Source: Alcaligenes sp. SDU_A2
Lineage (GTDB): Bacteria > Pseudomonadota > Gammaproteobacteria > Burkholderiales > Burkholderiaceae_B
Assembly (NCBI RefSeq): GCF_038237375.1
Contig: NZ_CP151273.1
Span: 1,736,001-1,800,000 of the forward strand
Direction: 5' to 3'
DNA length: 64,000 nucleotides
The translations under genes and the position numbers were made by a program. The notes under the pieces are model-generated. The model had not been told where the DNA came from and searched no databases. It saw only the letters and a program-made list of their open reading frames with translations. Positions 55,101-63,130 of the stretch are shown in pieces (the first letter of the stretch is position 1; each line of letters begins with the position of its first letter).

Positions 55101-55386
55101 CCGTCCTATTCTGATGACCTCGTTTGCCTTTATTCTGGGCGTGGTGCCGCTGGCGACCTCTACAGGTGCCGGTGCCGCCAGCCAGAATGCGGTGGGTCTG
55201 GGCGTGCTTGGTGGTATGCTGGCAGCGACGCCGCTGGCCGTGCTCATGGTGCCGACCTTCTTTGTCGTCATTCTCAAGCTCTTTAAAACCAAGCCTCGCT
55301 TGTTCGGTGAAGCTGCCAAGCAATACGAACGCGAGCAGGCCGAAAAGGCCGCGCAACAAGAACGGTCCGAAGGAGGACAGCTCTGA
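52192..55386 (+). CDS. RND multidrug efflux pump, HAE1 family (AcrB/MexB type)
   Basis: 1064 residues with the classical twelve membrane helices and two large periplasmic loops. The N-terminus PQFFIDRPIFAWVVALGI, the proton-relay Asp pair in ILVDDAIVVVENVER (helix 4), VTVIGLSAKNAILIVEFAKD in helix 10 (with the relay Lys) and SFAFILGVVPLATSTGAGA near the end are present. It exports drugs, dyes or solvents with proton uptake. Its stop overlaps the start of the outer-membrane factor gene (TGATG). Confidence 0.97.
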   Translation: MPQFFIDRPIFAWVVALGITLLGLLALPNLPVAQYPDVAPPQVTIRATYPGATAEDVSSTVASVIENELNGAKGLLYYESVSDSYGTTEITATFRPGTNPDLAQVDVQNRVNNVSASLPAAVMQQGLKVEQSSTGFLLVVTLSSTDGTMDQTALADYIQRNIQNTISRVPGVGRFQLFAAGRAMRVWIDPQKLVGYQMSAADVTSAISRQNVLVSAGIMGSPPNPDSQRVTAPVTVNGQLETVEEFENIILRSNPDGSTVRIKDVARVEVGADNYQFGARLNGQATAAFAISLSPEANALDTAAAIKEQMDELATFFPDNIRYDIPYDTSPYVSQSITQVVHTLLEAMVLVFIVMFVFLQNVRYTVIPALVVPVAILGAFGVMYMMGMSVNVLTMFAMVLAIGILVDDAIVVVENVERIMVEDGISPKEATKKAMPQIGGAIVGITLVLTTVFLPLAFMSGSVGVIYRQFSVAMAVSIAFSAFLALSFTPALCATMLKPIPKGHHETKRGFFGWFNRAFNSTTNRYEGFVAKTLRRGGRMMFIYLIMVLVLGFVYLRMPTAFLPEEDQGYVIANIELPSGSTANRTIEIIEQVEGYFKEQPQVANIVTVQGFSFNGNGLNSAIAFVPLKDFSERKGEENSAQALSGKAMGQLLFGLPDSMVIAIVPPAISALGNSAGFDMRLEDRGGMGHNNLMATAQQLLTLAKQSPVLDPQSVRITGLGPGKQINLKVDREKAAALGVDFSEVSSLISTSLGSAYVGKFTNQGRVQSVWVQADAPYRMTIEDVLKLNARNNEGKMVPLSAFVTQEVEQGPVQVVRYNSYESVRIGGGPAAGYTSGDAMAEMERLMKELPAGYGIEWTGLSYQERQASGQSSVLMSLAVLVVFMVLAALYESWAIPLSVMLAVPLGMLGAVLLVFGMGMANDVYFQVGMVTVIGLSAKNAILIVEFAKDAYARGATLIDATLEAARLRFRPILMTSFAFILGVVPLATSTGAGAASQNAVGLGVLGGMLAATPLAVLMVPTFFVVILKLFKTKPRLFGEAAKQYEREQAEKAAQQERSEGGQL

Positions 55387-56837
55387 TGTCTCGCCTATTT
55401 TTACGTGCTCCCCTGGTCTTGGCCGTGACGCTTGCCTTGTCGGCGTGCTCGCTGGCACCCAAGTATGAGCGTCCTGCCGCCCCGGTACCTGAGCAGTTCC
55501 CCCTGGCCCAGCAGGGCCAGGCGGGCGCGGTCAATGCCGCCGATCTGGGCTGGCGCGAGTTTTTTGCCGATCCTCGTCTGCATGTGCTGATCGGGCAGGC
55601 GCTCGAGAGCAACCGCGATCTGCGCATTGCGGCGCAACGCATCGAAGAGGCGCGTGCGCAGTACGGCATTGCGCAGAGCGATCAGTTGCCCACGATCGGC
55701 GTCATGGCGGCCGAGCAGGCAACCCGCTATGGGACCAATGCCCGACCGGGCGGTGTGGATTCGCCCTCGGTCAGCCGGGCCTTCCAGGCCGGTATCGGTA
55801 TCACCTCGTTCGAGCTGGACTTTTTCGGGCGGGTACGCAATCTGGCGCAGGCCGCCCGCGAGCAGTTCCTGGCCACCGAGCAGGCCCGGCGCACCGCGCA
55901 CATCGCGGTCGTGGCGGGCACGGCCGAAGCCTACTTCCGGGTGCGTGCGGCCGATGAGCTGCATAAATTGATGGAAAACACCTTGCGCAGCCGCCAGGAA
56001 ACACTACGCCTGGTGCAGTCCTCGTTCGATGCCGGCGTGGTGTCGTCGCTGGACTTGAATCAGGCCAAGGTGCAATACAATACGGTGCGCTCGGACATGC
56101 AGCAGGTCGAGCGCGACCGCCAGCGCGCCCTGAACGCCTTGCAGGTGCTGTTGGGAGCCCCTGTGCCTGACAATGCTCCTCAGGGACTGCCTTTTACCCG
56201 TGCGCAATTGCTGCCTAGCCTGCCGGTGGGGCTGCCTTCGGATTTGTTGGAGCGACGTCCCGATATTCTGGGGGCCGAACATGCCTTGCAAGGTGCCAAT
56301 TACAGCATCGGCGCGGCACGTGCTGCCTTTTTCCCGAATATTTCGCTGACTGGCATGCTGGGCTTCATGAGTCCCGAGTTGGGTGGTCTGTTCAGTTCCG
56401 GCAATCGTTACTGGCAGTTCCAGCCTCAGGTCGTGATGCCGCTGTTCTCGGGCGGCACGCGCGGGAATCTGGCTCTGGCCCAGGCGCGGCGCGATATTGC
56501 CGTGTCCGAGTACGAAAAGAGCATCCAGGTTGCGTTTCGCGAGGTGGCCGATGCCTTGGCCGGCGAAGCAACATTCGGTCCGCAGATCGATGCCCTGGAA
56601 GAAGTGGACAAGGCCGCCAGCGAATCCTTGCGTCTGGCCAAGCTGCGCTACGAGGTCGGTGTAGACAGCTTTTTGCAGGTTCAGACCGCAGAAGTGAATC
56701 TGTACGGAACCCGGCAAGCGTATATTCAGACCGGACTGGCCTCGCTGCTTAACCGAGTCGAGCTGTACAAGGCTTTGGGTGGCGGCTGGAATGCCGATAC
56801 GGCTGCGGCTCAGACGCCGCAGACACCGAAGGGATAA
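55386..56837 (+). CDS. RND efflux outer membrane factor (OprM/NodT family lipoprotein)
   Basis: 483 residues. Lipobox LSAC after a hydrophobic signal, then APKYERPAAPVPEQF, the usual OprM mature start. Two similar halves each contribute helices and beta-strands: DLRIAAQRIEEARAQYGIAQSDQLPTIG and the repeat-like VGLPSDLLERRPDILGAEHALQGANYSIGAARAAFFPNISLTG. It forms the trimeric outer-membrane channel of the tripartite pump. A long GC hairpin follows its stop. Confidence 0.95.
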   Translation: MSRLFLRAPLVLAVTLALSACSLAPKYERPAAPVPEQFPLAQQGQAGAVNAADLGWREFFADPRLHVLIGQALESNRDLRIAAQRIEEARAQYGIAQSDQLPTIGVMAAEQATRYGTNARPGGVDSPSVSRAFQAGIGITSFELDFFGRVRNLAQAAREQFLATEQARRTAHIAVVAGTAEAYFRVRAADELHKLMENTLRSRQETLRLVQSSFDAGVVSSLDLNQAKVQYNTVRSDMQQVERDRQRALNALQVLLGAPVPDNAPQGLPFTRAQLLPSLPVGLPSDLLERRPDILGAEHALQGANYSIGAARAAFFPNISLTGMLGFMSPELGGLFSSGNRYWQFQPQVVMPLFSGGTRGNLALAQARRDIAVSEYEKSIQVAFREVADALAGEATFGPQIDALEEVDKAASESLRLAKLRYEVGVDSFLQVQTAEVNLYGTRQAYIQTGLASLLNRVELYKALGGGWNADTAAAQTPQTPKG

Positions 56838-56861
56838 ACAGGCCATAATAGACCCTGCATG

Positions 56862-56899
56862 AATCGCCAGCGGCCGGATTGTTCCGGCCGTTGGCGATT
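56862..56899. terminator. Long perfect hairpin behind the RND operon
   Basis: A 17-bp stem (one G-T wobble) from 56862-56878 and 56883-56899 around TTGT, core CGGCCGGA/TCCGGCCG. Only TTT follows, so it may terminate weakly or protect the mRNA end before pdxJ. Confidence 0.65.
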
Positions 56900-56943
56900 T
56901 AGGGCGGTCAATTTATCCCTGGATTCATGGAGGCCTGAGGGGA

Positions 56944-57681
56944 ATGATAGAACTGGGCGTCAATATCGATCATGTCGCAACACTGCGCCAGCAGCGTTTA
57001 ACCACGTATCCCGATCCTATCGAGGCGGCAGTGCGCGCCGAGCAGGCCGGCGCGGATCTGATTACTTTGCACCTGCGCGAGGACCGGCGCCACATTCAGG
57101 ACGCCGATGTTTTTGCCATGCGTGCGGCCTTGCGCACGCGCATGAATCTGGAGTGCGCCATTACGCCCGAGATGCTGGACATTGCTTGCCGTGTTCAGCC
57201 CGACGATGTGTGTCTGGTGCCCGAGCGCCGCGCCGAGCTGACCACCGAAGGCGGGCTGGATGTGGTGGGCCATCTGGATCAGGTTCGAGCGGCGGTGCGG
57301 CAGTTGCAGCAGGCCGGCATACGGGTGTCCTTGTTCATTGATGCAGACCCGGCACAGATCCGGGCCGCATCGGATGTGGGGGCCACGGTGATCGAACTGC
57401 ATACCGGCGCATATGCCGAGGCGCAGAGCCCTGAACAGGAGGCCGCCGAGCTGGAGCGCATCCGCGCCGGCATCGCTCAGGGCGTGGCCCAGGGGCTGCG
57501 GGTCAATGCCGGACACGGACTGCACTACGGCAATGTCCAGGCGGTTGCGGTCTTGCCCGGTATTGCCGAGCTGAACATCGGTCATGCCATTGTGGCCCAG
57601 GCGGTGTTTGACGGTTGGGAAAAAGCGGTGCGCGACATGAAAGCGCTGCTGGTGCAGGCCTGTGCGCCTGCCAAGGCCTGA
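56944..57681 (+). CDS. pdxJ: Pyridoxine 5'-phosphate synthase PdxJ
   Basis: Condenses 3-amino-1-hydroxyacetone phosphate with deoxyxylulose phosphate to pyridoxine 5'-phosphate, the last ring-forming step of vitamin B6 synthesis. 245 residues: [15 protein letters not shown], His43 and Arg45 in [11 protein letters not shown], Glu70 in NLECAIT, VCLVPE, and [11 protein letters not shown] with the second catalytic His. GAGGGGA lies before the ATG. It is followed after 48 bases by the nitroreductase gene; acpS, a common neighbour, is absent. Confidence 0.96.
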   Translation: MIELGVNIDHVATLRQQRLTTYPDPIEAAVRAEQAGADLITLHLREDRRHIQDADVFAMRAALRTRMNLECAITPEMLDIACRVQPDDVCLVPERRAELTTEGGLDVVGHLDQVRAAVRQLQQAGIRVSLFIDADPAQIRAASDVGATVIELHTGAYAEAQSPEQEAAELERIRAGIAQGVAQGLRVNAGHGLHYGNVQAVAVLPGIAELNIGHAIVAQAVFDGWEKAVRDMKALLVQACAPAKA

Positions 57682-57729
57682 TGTCTGTTCAGCCTGCCGA
57701 CGCTATCTCCTTTTGACTCTGGAAGTTGT

Positions 57730-58299
57730 ATGACTACGATCGATTCTTTGCTGTCCCGCCGTTCCATCAAGCTGGTTCAGGGCCCCGGTCCCGATGAGCA
57801 GCAATTGGACTTGATACTGCGCGCTGCCATGTGCGCCCCTGACCACGGTCGCCTGCAACCCTGGCGCTTCAAATTGATTCGTGGTGCCAATGTGCAAGCC
57901 TTGGGCGAACTGGCCATTGCCGCCAGCGAGCGCGCTGGCACGCCCATACCCGAACAGAAAATAGCCGGCATGCGCGCCTGGCTGGCCAACGTACCCTTGT
58001 TGATTGCTGTGGCTTGCCATATCGACCACAGCAACGACAAGATTCCCGAAACCGAGCGTTTGCTGGCCACTGGCGCGGCGGTCGCCAATATGCTCAATGC
58101 GGCTCATCAGCTTGGCTTTGGGGCCTTCTGGAGCACCGGTCTGGGCACCTATGTCGAGGAAGTGCCTGAAACCCTGGGTTTCGATGCCCTGGACTATCAC
58201 TTCATGGGCTTTGTCTCTCTGGGCACCCCGATCCATACTTTGGGACTGCCGCAGCGTCCCGATCCCGCCGGTTTTGTCGGTGAGTGGCTGGCAGGCTGA
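57730..58299 (+). CDS. Nitroreductase family protein (YdjA-like)
   Basis: 189 residues of the FMN-binding nitroreductase fold in its shortest form. LLSRRSIKLVQGPGPDEQQLDLILRAAMCAPDHGRLQPWRF is the YdjA N-terminal pattern with the FMN-contacting RRS and PxH...QPW; GFGAFWSTG and VGFVSLGTP-like FVSLGTPIH are also typical. It uses NAD(P)H to reduce nitro compounds or quinones in the cytosol; the natural substrate is unknown. Likely shares a transcript with pdxJ. Confidence 0.9.
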   Translation: MTTIDSLLSRRSIKLVQGPGPDEQQLDLILRAAMCAPDHGRLQPWRFKLIRGANVQALGELAIAASERAGTPIPEQKIAGMRAWLANVPLLIAVACHIDHSNDKIPETERLLATGAAVANMLNAAHQLGFGAFWSTGLGTYVEEVPETLGFDALDYHFMGFVSLGTPIHTLGLPQRPDPAGFVGEWLAG

Positions 58300-58418
58300 T
58301 TGCCTGTCCAATCCGATGGCGCGGCCGCGGCTCTAAAGAGCGTTTCAACGCCTTGCAAGAGCCGCGCTGCGCGCCGCGCTTTGATACATAGTGGTTTTGC
58401 ATGGCAATGCTATGACAG

Positions 58419-58437
58419 TCGCCTATTTGATTAGGCG
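58419..58437 (+). promoter_or_regulatory. TCGCCTATTTG element forming a hairpin
   Basis: TCGCCTATTTG (58419-58429) recurs upstream of rlmD and pac. Here it is part of a perfect hairpin, CGCCTA-TTTGAT-TAGGCG (58420-58437). It lies about 115 bases before the LolA-like gene; the 250-base gap otherwise shows only short A+T-rich stretches. Confidence 0.4.
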
Positions 58438-58550
58438 GCTGAATAGATCGTGGCATATAAACCGTTTAACTCGTAGAATTGCATTTTTATCTATTGGTTA
58501 CATTAAGCGGCGCATGGTGTCAGCCGGCTTAATTGTTGGCCGGTTTTTAC

Positions 58551-59318
58551 ATGTCAATTCTGCATTCTGCCCAGGGCCGCAAACGTGTGCGTCTGGCCTG
58601 CCTGCTGGCGGGGGTGTGGTTAGCCCCTTACGCCTGGGCGTACAAGACGCTGTTGCCTGCTTGTCCTGATCCGGCACAGTGCGTTCAACGCAGTTTTGCA
58701 CCATTGCTGCAGGCCGATCAGGCTCTGCGCCTGCAGGCCCGTGTGCTGGAAGCGGACACCGGCAATGTAGTGCTGGATCTGGATATGATGCTGGCTTCGC
58801 AGCGTGCGCTGTATCAGGTGCGTCAGCCGCAGCGCTTTGCAGGCAGCCGTATTTTGCAACGTGGTCGCCAGAGCTGGTTCTTTATGCCGGAACTGGCCAA
58901 GCCCTTGCCGATTTTGCCGCGTCAGATGGCGGCCAGCGAGCTGCATCTGGGCCTGCCGCTGTTGATGGACTGGCTGCAAGGCACCACTTTTTCCGAGCTC
59001 GATACCAGTGCCTTGCCCCTGGCACGGGTACGTCTGTCTGCCCAGTCCTTGCACTCGGCTGTGCGCAATGTGGATTACTGGTGGGATACCCGCACAGGGC
59101 AAGGTGTCAAGGCGCAAGAGATCGATGCTGCAGGGGGCGTTTTGGCGACCATGACCCTGCAGTTTTCTGGTCAGTCCGGCTTGCCGGATGTTCCCTCGGA
59201 AATCAAGATTCGGCGTCGGGATGGATTATGCTGCGACCGCGATGTCCAGTACCGTTACGCGCACGTGTTTACGCCGCCGCCCTTGGCTTTTAGCCTGACT
59301 GATCTGGTGCGCCCGTGA
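58551..59318 (+). CDS. Exported LolA-like (outer membrane lipoprotein-sorting-like) protein
   Basis: 255 residues. A signal peptide (about 1-30, LACLLAGVWLAPYAWA) precedes a beta-rich domain. RGRQSWFFMPELAKPLPILPRQ followed by ASELHLGLPLLMDWLQG has the pattern of LolA/LolB-like 'outer membrane lipoprotein-sorting' proteins (WMYxPxxxK/R region then a GSDxxYxD-like turn), but the match is loose. Two Cys pairs (LPACPDPAQC and LCCDRD) could form disulfides. The next gene, an outer-membrane barrel, overlaps its stop by one base, so they are a coupled pair; a joint role in envelope lipid or lipoprotein handling is inferred. Confidence 0.6.
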   Translation: MSILHSAQGRKRVRLACLLAGVWLAPYAWAYKTLLPACPDPAQCVQRSFAPLLQADQALRLQARVLEADTGNVVLDLDMMLASQRALYQVRQPQRFAGSRILQRGRQSWFFMPELAKPLPILPRQMAASELHLGLPLLMDWLQGTTFSELDTSALPLARVRLSAQSLHSAVRNVDYWWDTRTGQGVKAQEIDAAGGVLATMTLQFSGQSGLPDVPSEIKIRRRDGLCCDRDVQYRYAHVFTPPPLAFSLTDLVRP

Positions 59319-60601
59319 TGGCGGTTCTGAACAGTATCGCGGTCCGCTTGGCTGTGGCAGGCATGGTGACGGTGGGGATGGGCTGGGTTGGGGCGGCGCA
59401 GGCGCTGGATCAAGAGGCCTGGCGCTGGAATGGCGAGTTGATTACCGTTGTGACGGCCCCGCAGGTACGCATGGACAGCCTGTACAACCCGGGCAATCTG
59501 CTGGGTGGGGCGGCTGGTTTGTACATGGACTCGGCACTGCGCTTGAACGGGCGTTGGAAAGGGCAGGGCTGGCTGTTGTCGGCTGGGCCGCGTTTAAGCG
59601 AAGCCCGCAGTTTTGACGATGCGCGCGGCCGTGAACCGCTCTTGGAGCGGGACGCGTATCTGCAGCATTGGCGTCTGGAGCGGCGGCTGGGGCCGGTGGA
59701 TCTGTATTACAACCGAGAAGATATGCAGTGGGGGACATCGCTGCTGGCTTCTCCATCCAATCCCTTTTTTACCAATCAGGACCGCACCAATTCTTTGGTG
59801 GAGGTGGCGACGCGGGATTTTCTGGGGGCGCGCCTGCATCTGGGGGAACAGGACAGGATCAATCTGATGGCCAATGTGGGTCAGGGCCGCGATAAGGAGT
59901 TGTTGCGCGATTTCAAGCCGATCTATGCTGTGCAGTACGAGCGTGTCGGCGAACAGAGCCAATGGGGCGGTCTGCTGTCCTGGCGCGATCGGCGCTGGCG
60001 CATGGGCGCGTGGGGGCATGTGCTGACCGGTCCGGGCAGTCTGCTGTATGCCGATACGGCCTGGACTCAGGAACCCGAGCGTCTGGCTCCCCGTCTGGAC
60101 CCTATGTGGGGATGGCGTCTGCAGGAGCGGGAACGCCCCGACCGGCGCTATCTGGATGCATTGGCGGGCGTTGCCGTCAGCCTGGGAAGCTCCAGTACCC
60201 TGAATGTGGAATACCGGTACAACGGCGCTGGCTATAGCCGTGCCGAGCGGCGCGATATGGATGCATTTGCTTTGTCCAACGCAAGCCGCATGTTGCTGTT
60301 CGATCCTGTCGGCGGCGGCACGGAGCTGGCCAAGGCGGTGCGGCCCAACCGCAGTCCCTGGGCGCGTCAGACGGTGGCCGCTTATGTAAGCCAGGCATTG
60401 GGCATGGATACCCATGCCTTTGCGCTGGTGCAGTATGACCTGGAGCGCAAAGATCGGGCGCTGACTCTGATTCTGGAACAGGCTCTGGGCAGCCATGTGC
60501 GTTTAATTTTTAACGGTACCGTGCATGCAGGTGGCGACCGCCAGAGCTTTCAGCGCTATGCCGATCATGTTTTGTTTGCGGGCTTAAGAGTCAGCTTTTA
60601 G
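59318..60601 (+). CDS. Outer-membrane beta-barrel protein, unknown
   Basis: 427 residues. Signal peptide to about residue 28 (GWVGAAQA), then no hydrophobic helices but many amphipathic strands with alternating patterns and aromatic girdle residues (WLLSAGPRL, VDLYYNRED, WGGLLSWRDRRWRMGAWGHVL, STLNVEYRYNGAG), ending AGLRVSF, a C-terminal Phe as the BAM complex prefers. Probably a 14-18 strand barrel of unknown cargo. ATG 59318 overlaps the stop of the LolA-like gene. It converges with the cueR-type gene, overlapping it by four bases. Confidence 0.65.
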   Translation: MAVLNSIAVRLAVAGMVTVGMGWVGAAQALDQEAWRWNGELITVVTAPQVRMDSLYNPGNLLGGAAGLYMDSALRLNGRWKGQGWLLSAGPRLSEARSFDDARGREPLLERDAYLQHWRLERRLGPVDLYYNREDMQWGTSLLASPSNPFFTNQDRTNSLVEVATRDFLGARLHLGEQDRINLMANVGQGRDKELLRDFKPIYAVQYERVGEQSQWGGLLSWRDRRWRMGAWGHVLTGPGSLLYADTAWTQEPERLAPRLDPMWGWRLQERERPDRRYLDALAGVAVSLGSSSTLNVEYRYNGAGYSRAERRDMDAFALSNASRMLLFDPVGGGTELAKAVRPNRSPWARQTVAAYVSQALGMDTHAFALVQYDLERKDRALTLILEQALGSHVRLIFNGTVHAGGDRQSFQRYADHVLFAGLRVSF

Positions 60602-61014
60602 TCGTGCCTGTCGTGGGGCGCGGGACAGCACACGCCTTCCAGGCCGTCCAGAATGGGGCAGTCGGGGTGCTGATCTCCGTGACACTGCTCGGCCAGCCGG
60701 CGCAGCTTGGTGGCCATGTCCAGCAATTGTGCGGCGCGTGTCTCCAGGTGCTGGATATGGGTTTGGGCCAGGCGCTTGACTTCGCTGCTGGGACGCTGCT
60801 GATCACGCCACAGGCTGGTCAACTGCTGGATGTCGTTCAGGCTAAAGCCCAGTTCCTTGGCGCGGGCGATAAAGTGCAATGTGTCCAGATCCTGTGCCTG
60901 ATAGACGCGATAGCCGTTCTGGGCGCGCCCGCTGCTTAGCAGCCCCAGGTCTTCGTAGTGGCGGATCATTTTCGGGGTCAGGCCCGTCTGGCGCGCAGCT
61001 TGGCTGATCAGCAT
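60598..61014 (-). CDS. MerR family regulator, CueR/HmrR-like (Cu(I)-responsive type)
   Basis: 138 residues. Winged HTH (AARQTGLTPKMIRHYEDLGLLSSGRAQNGYR), a coiled-coil dimer helix, and the metal loop with Cys111 and Cys119 in CHGDQHPDCPIL, the spacing and context of CueR for Cu(I)/Ag(I)/Au(I). Extra Cys129-Cys130 and His near the C-terminus are as in HmrR. It lies divergent from a flavin disulfide reductase; no copA or copZ is present in the window. I could not identify a clear 19-bp-spaced MerR-type promoter in the 120-base gap. Confidence 0.88.
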   Translation of the reverse strand: MLISQAARQTGLTPKMIRHYEDLGLLSSGRAQNGYRVYQAQDLDTLHFIARAKELGFSLNDIQQLTSLWRDQQRPSSEVKRLAQTHIQHLETRAAQLLDMATKLRRLAEQCHGDQHPDCPILDGLEGVCCPAPHDRHD

Positions 61015-61134
61015 GGGGGACTCCTTCCGGCAGCCTTCAGGGACTGCGTTATGATTTAACGGTCAATCCAGTCATTGTAGAGCGCGCAGCGGCTCTGGAA
61101 AAGAACGCGGCGGCTTGTTGAATCAGGAGTGCAT

Positions 61135-62520
61135 ATGCAGGAAATTCAGTGTGATGTGGCCGTGATCGGTGCCGGTACAGCGGGCATGACGGCGTACCGG
61201 GCCGCCAAGCGGGCAGGCAGCAAGACCGTGCTGATCGAGTCCGGTCCTTACGGCACCATGTGCGCGCGGGTTGGCTGCATGCCGTCCAAGCTATTGATCG
61301 CGGCGGCCGATGCGGCGCATCATGCCCGTCATACCGCGCCGTTTGGCGTGCATGTGGATGGCCCGGTCCGGGTGGATGGTGCGCAGGTCATGGCGCGGGT
61401 GCGGCGTGAACGGGACCGTTTCGTGCAGTTCGTGGTGGACGATGTGCAAGGCTTTGATGAACACGACAAGTTGCGTGGCCGGGCTCGATTTTTGTCTGAC
61501 CATGTGCTGCAGGTCGATGCGCATACCCGGGTGACGGCCGGGCATATTATTGTGGCGACGGGTTCCGAACCTGTGCGTCCTAAGGAGTTGCAGGCCCTGG
61601 GGGCGCGGCTGATCAGCAACGAAGATGTGTTTGACTGGCAGGATCTGCCGCAGCGCGTGTTGGTGATCGGCGCGGGGGTGATCGGTCTGGAACTGGGCCA
61701 GGCGCTGGCTCGCCTGGACGTGGATGTCTCCATTATTGCCCGTAGTCAGAGTCTGGCCGGGCTGTCCGATCCCGATGTGCGCCAGGCCGCCCGTGCCATC
61801 TGGAGCAAAGAGCTGAATCTGCGCGCCGACGTGACGGTGCTGGGCGGCGATATCGTCGATGGCAAAGCGCGTGTGCGCCTGCGGGTAAACGGGCAGGAGG
61901 TGCTCGAAGATTACGACTATGTGCTGGCGGCGGCCGGTCGCACGCCACAATTGGCCGATCTGGGGCTGGAGAACACCAGCGCGCAGTGGGACGAAAAAGG
62001 CAGGCCGGTTTACGATCGTGCCACGCTGCAACTGCACGGCACGCCTATTTATCTGGCCGGAGATGTGAATCAGCGTGCTCCCATCCTGCACGAAGCAGCC
62101 GATGACGGCCGTCTGGCCGCCCTGCAGGCGGTCAGCGCCGGCGCGCAGCCGCCACTGACCCGTCGCGCGCCCATGGCGGTTATGTTTACCGATCCGCAAG
62201 TAGCCGTTGTCGGTACGCCCTTCAAGGCCTTGCCGCAAGGGGCGGTGGTCGGTTCGGTTAATTTTGCCAATCAGGGGCGTGCGCGTGTGATGTTGCGCAA
62301 TCAGGGCCTGCTGCATGTCTATGCCGGGGCGGATGGACGTTTTCTGGGGGCGGAAATGGTGGGGCCCGATGCCGAGCATATCGGCCATTTGCTGGCCTGG
62401 TCGCTGCAAATGGAATTAAGCCTGGAGCAGATGCTGGCCATGCCGTTTTACCATCCGGTTTTGCAAGAGGGCTTGCGCACGGCCTTGCGTCAGGCGCAAT
62501 CGGCTTTGAAAGGCCGATGA
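61135..62520 (+). CDS. FAD-dependent pyridine nucleotide-disulfide oxidoreductase (dihydrolipoamide dehydrogenase-like)
   Basis: 461 residues. FAD motif VIGAGTAGMTA, redox pair Cys43/Cys48 in CARVGCMPSK, NAD-binding VIGAGVIGLELGQALARL, second FAD motif IYLAGDVN, and a C-terminal FYHPVLQEG that keeps the E3 His-x4-Glu dyad. So it is a full disulfide reductase, but not part of a 2-oxo acid dehydrogenase operon and with CARVGC in place of the usual CLNVGC. ATG 61135 has AGGAG at -6. Its divergent neighbour is a copper-type MerR regulator and it converges with sco, so a role under metal or redox stress is inferred. Confidence 0.85.
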   Translation: MQEIQCDVAVIGAGTAGMTAYRAAKRAGSKTVLIESGPYGTMCARVGCMPSKLLIAAADAAHHARHTAPFGVHVDGPVRVDGAQVMARVRRERDRFVQFVVDDVQGFDEHDKLRGRARFLSDHVLQVDAHTRVTAGHIIVATGSEPVRPKELQALGARLISNEDVFDWQDLPQRVLVIGAGVIGLELGQALARLDVDVSIIARSQSLAGLSDPDVRQAARAIWSKELNLRADVTVLGGDIVDGKARVRLRVNGQEVLEDYDYVLAAAGRTPQLADLGLENTSAQWDEKGRPVYDRATLQLHGTPIYLAGDVNQRAPILHEAADDGRLAALQAVSAGAQPPLTRRAPMAVMFTDPQVAVVGTPFKALPQGAVVGSVNFANQGRARVMLRNQGLLHVYAGADGRFLGAEMVGPDAEHIGHLLAWSLQMELSLEQMLAMPFYHPVLQEGLRTALRQAQSALKGR

Positions 62521-62525
62521 AGACG

Positions 62526-63116
62526 CTAGAGCAGACGGCGCACGCCTTCTGTCAGCACCTGCACGGATTCGGTGTCGGGTGCTAGAAAGCGCGCGCGCCC
62601 CTCGCGGTCAAAAAAATACACCCCCCGGCTATGGGCGACCTCGTAGTCGTCCGGGGCCTTGGGATCGGGTTTTTCGATCTGGTAGGCCACGCGGTAGCGC
62701 CTGGCCAGATCGGCAATCTGTTTTTCGGTGCCGGACAGGCCGATGGCGTGCGTGTCAAAGGCCTTGACGTAGGTTTGCAGGGATTCGGGCGTGTCCCGGT
62801 GCGGGTCAACACTGACGAACAGAATGCGCACCTCTTGGGCCTGGGGACCTAGCTCGTCCATGACGGCGGCCAGTTGCGCCAGCGTGGTGGGGCAGACGTC
62901 CGGACAACTGGCGTAGCCAAAGAACAGCAGGACAACCTTACCTTTGTAATCGTCCTGGGTGACGGTCTTGGGTCCGGCCGTTTGCAGAGAAAAACGCAGG
63001 TCGGGCAAAAAGCCGCGTACCGGATGCAGGTCGCCGGCAGTGGCCGGGCCGGCCAACATGAAGCCCAACAGCATTGTCAGGCCAATTTTCTTGAGCAGGA
63101 CAAGGCAGGGCTTCAT
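62526..63116 (-). CDS. SCO1/SenC family copper chaperone
   Basis: 196 residues with an N-terminal signal/anchor and a thioredoxin-like periplasmic domain. Copper ligands Cys71 and Cys75 (ASCPDVCP) and His162 (VAHSRGVYFFD) are all present. It delivers Cu to the CuA site of cytochrome c oxidase. The gene lies 14 bases after (upstream on the minus strand of) the end of the M3 peptidase gene and may be its operon partner; coxB is not in the window. Confidence 0.92.
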   Translation of the reverse strand: MKPCLVLLKKIGLTMLLGFMLAGPATAGDLHPVRGFLPDLRFSLQTAGPKTVTQDDYKGKVVLLFFGYASCPDVCPTTLAQLAAVMDELGPQAQEVRILFVSVDPHRDTPESLQTYVKAFDTHAIGLSGTEKQIADLARRYRVAYQIEKPDPKAPDDYEVAHSRGVYFFDREGRARFLAPDTESVQVLTEGVRRLL

Positions 63117-63130
63117 GGGCAGGCTCCGGT

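Noticed and set aside
52909-55458. 849-codon open frame antisense to the RND pump gene
   Set aside because: Arises from high-GC codon bias in the third frame; it has no family motifs, and the opposite strand encodes an unmistakable AcrB-type pump.
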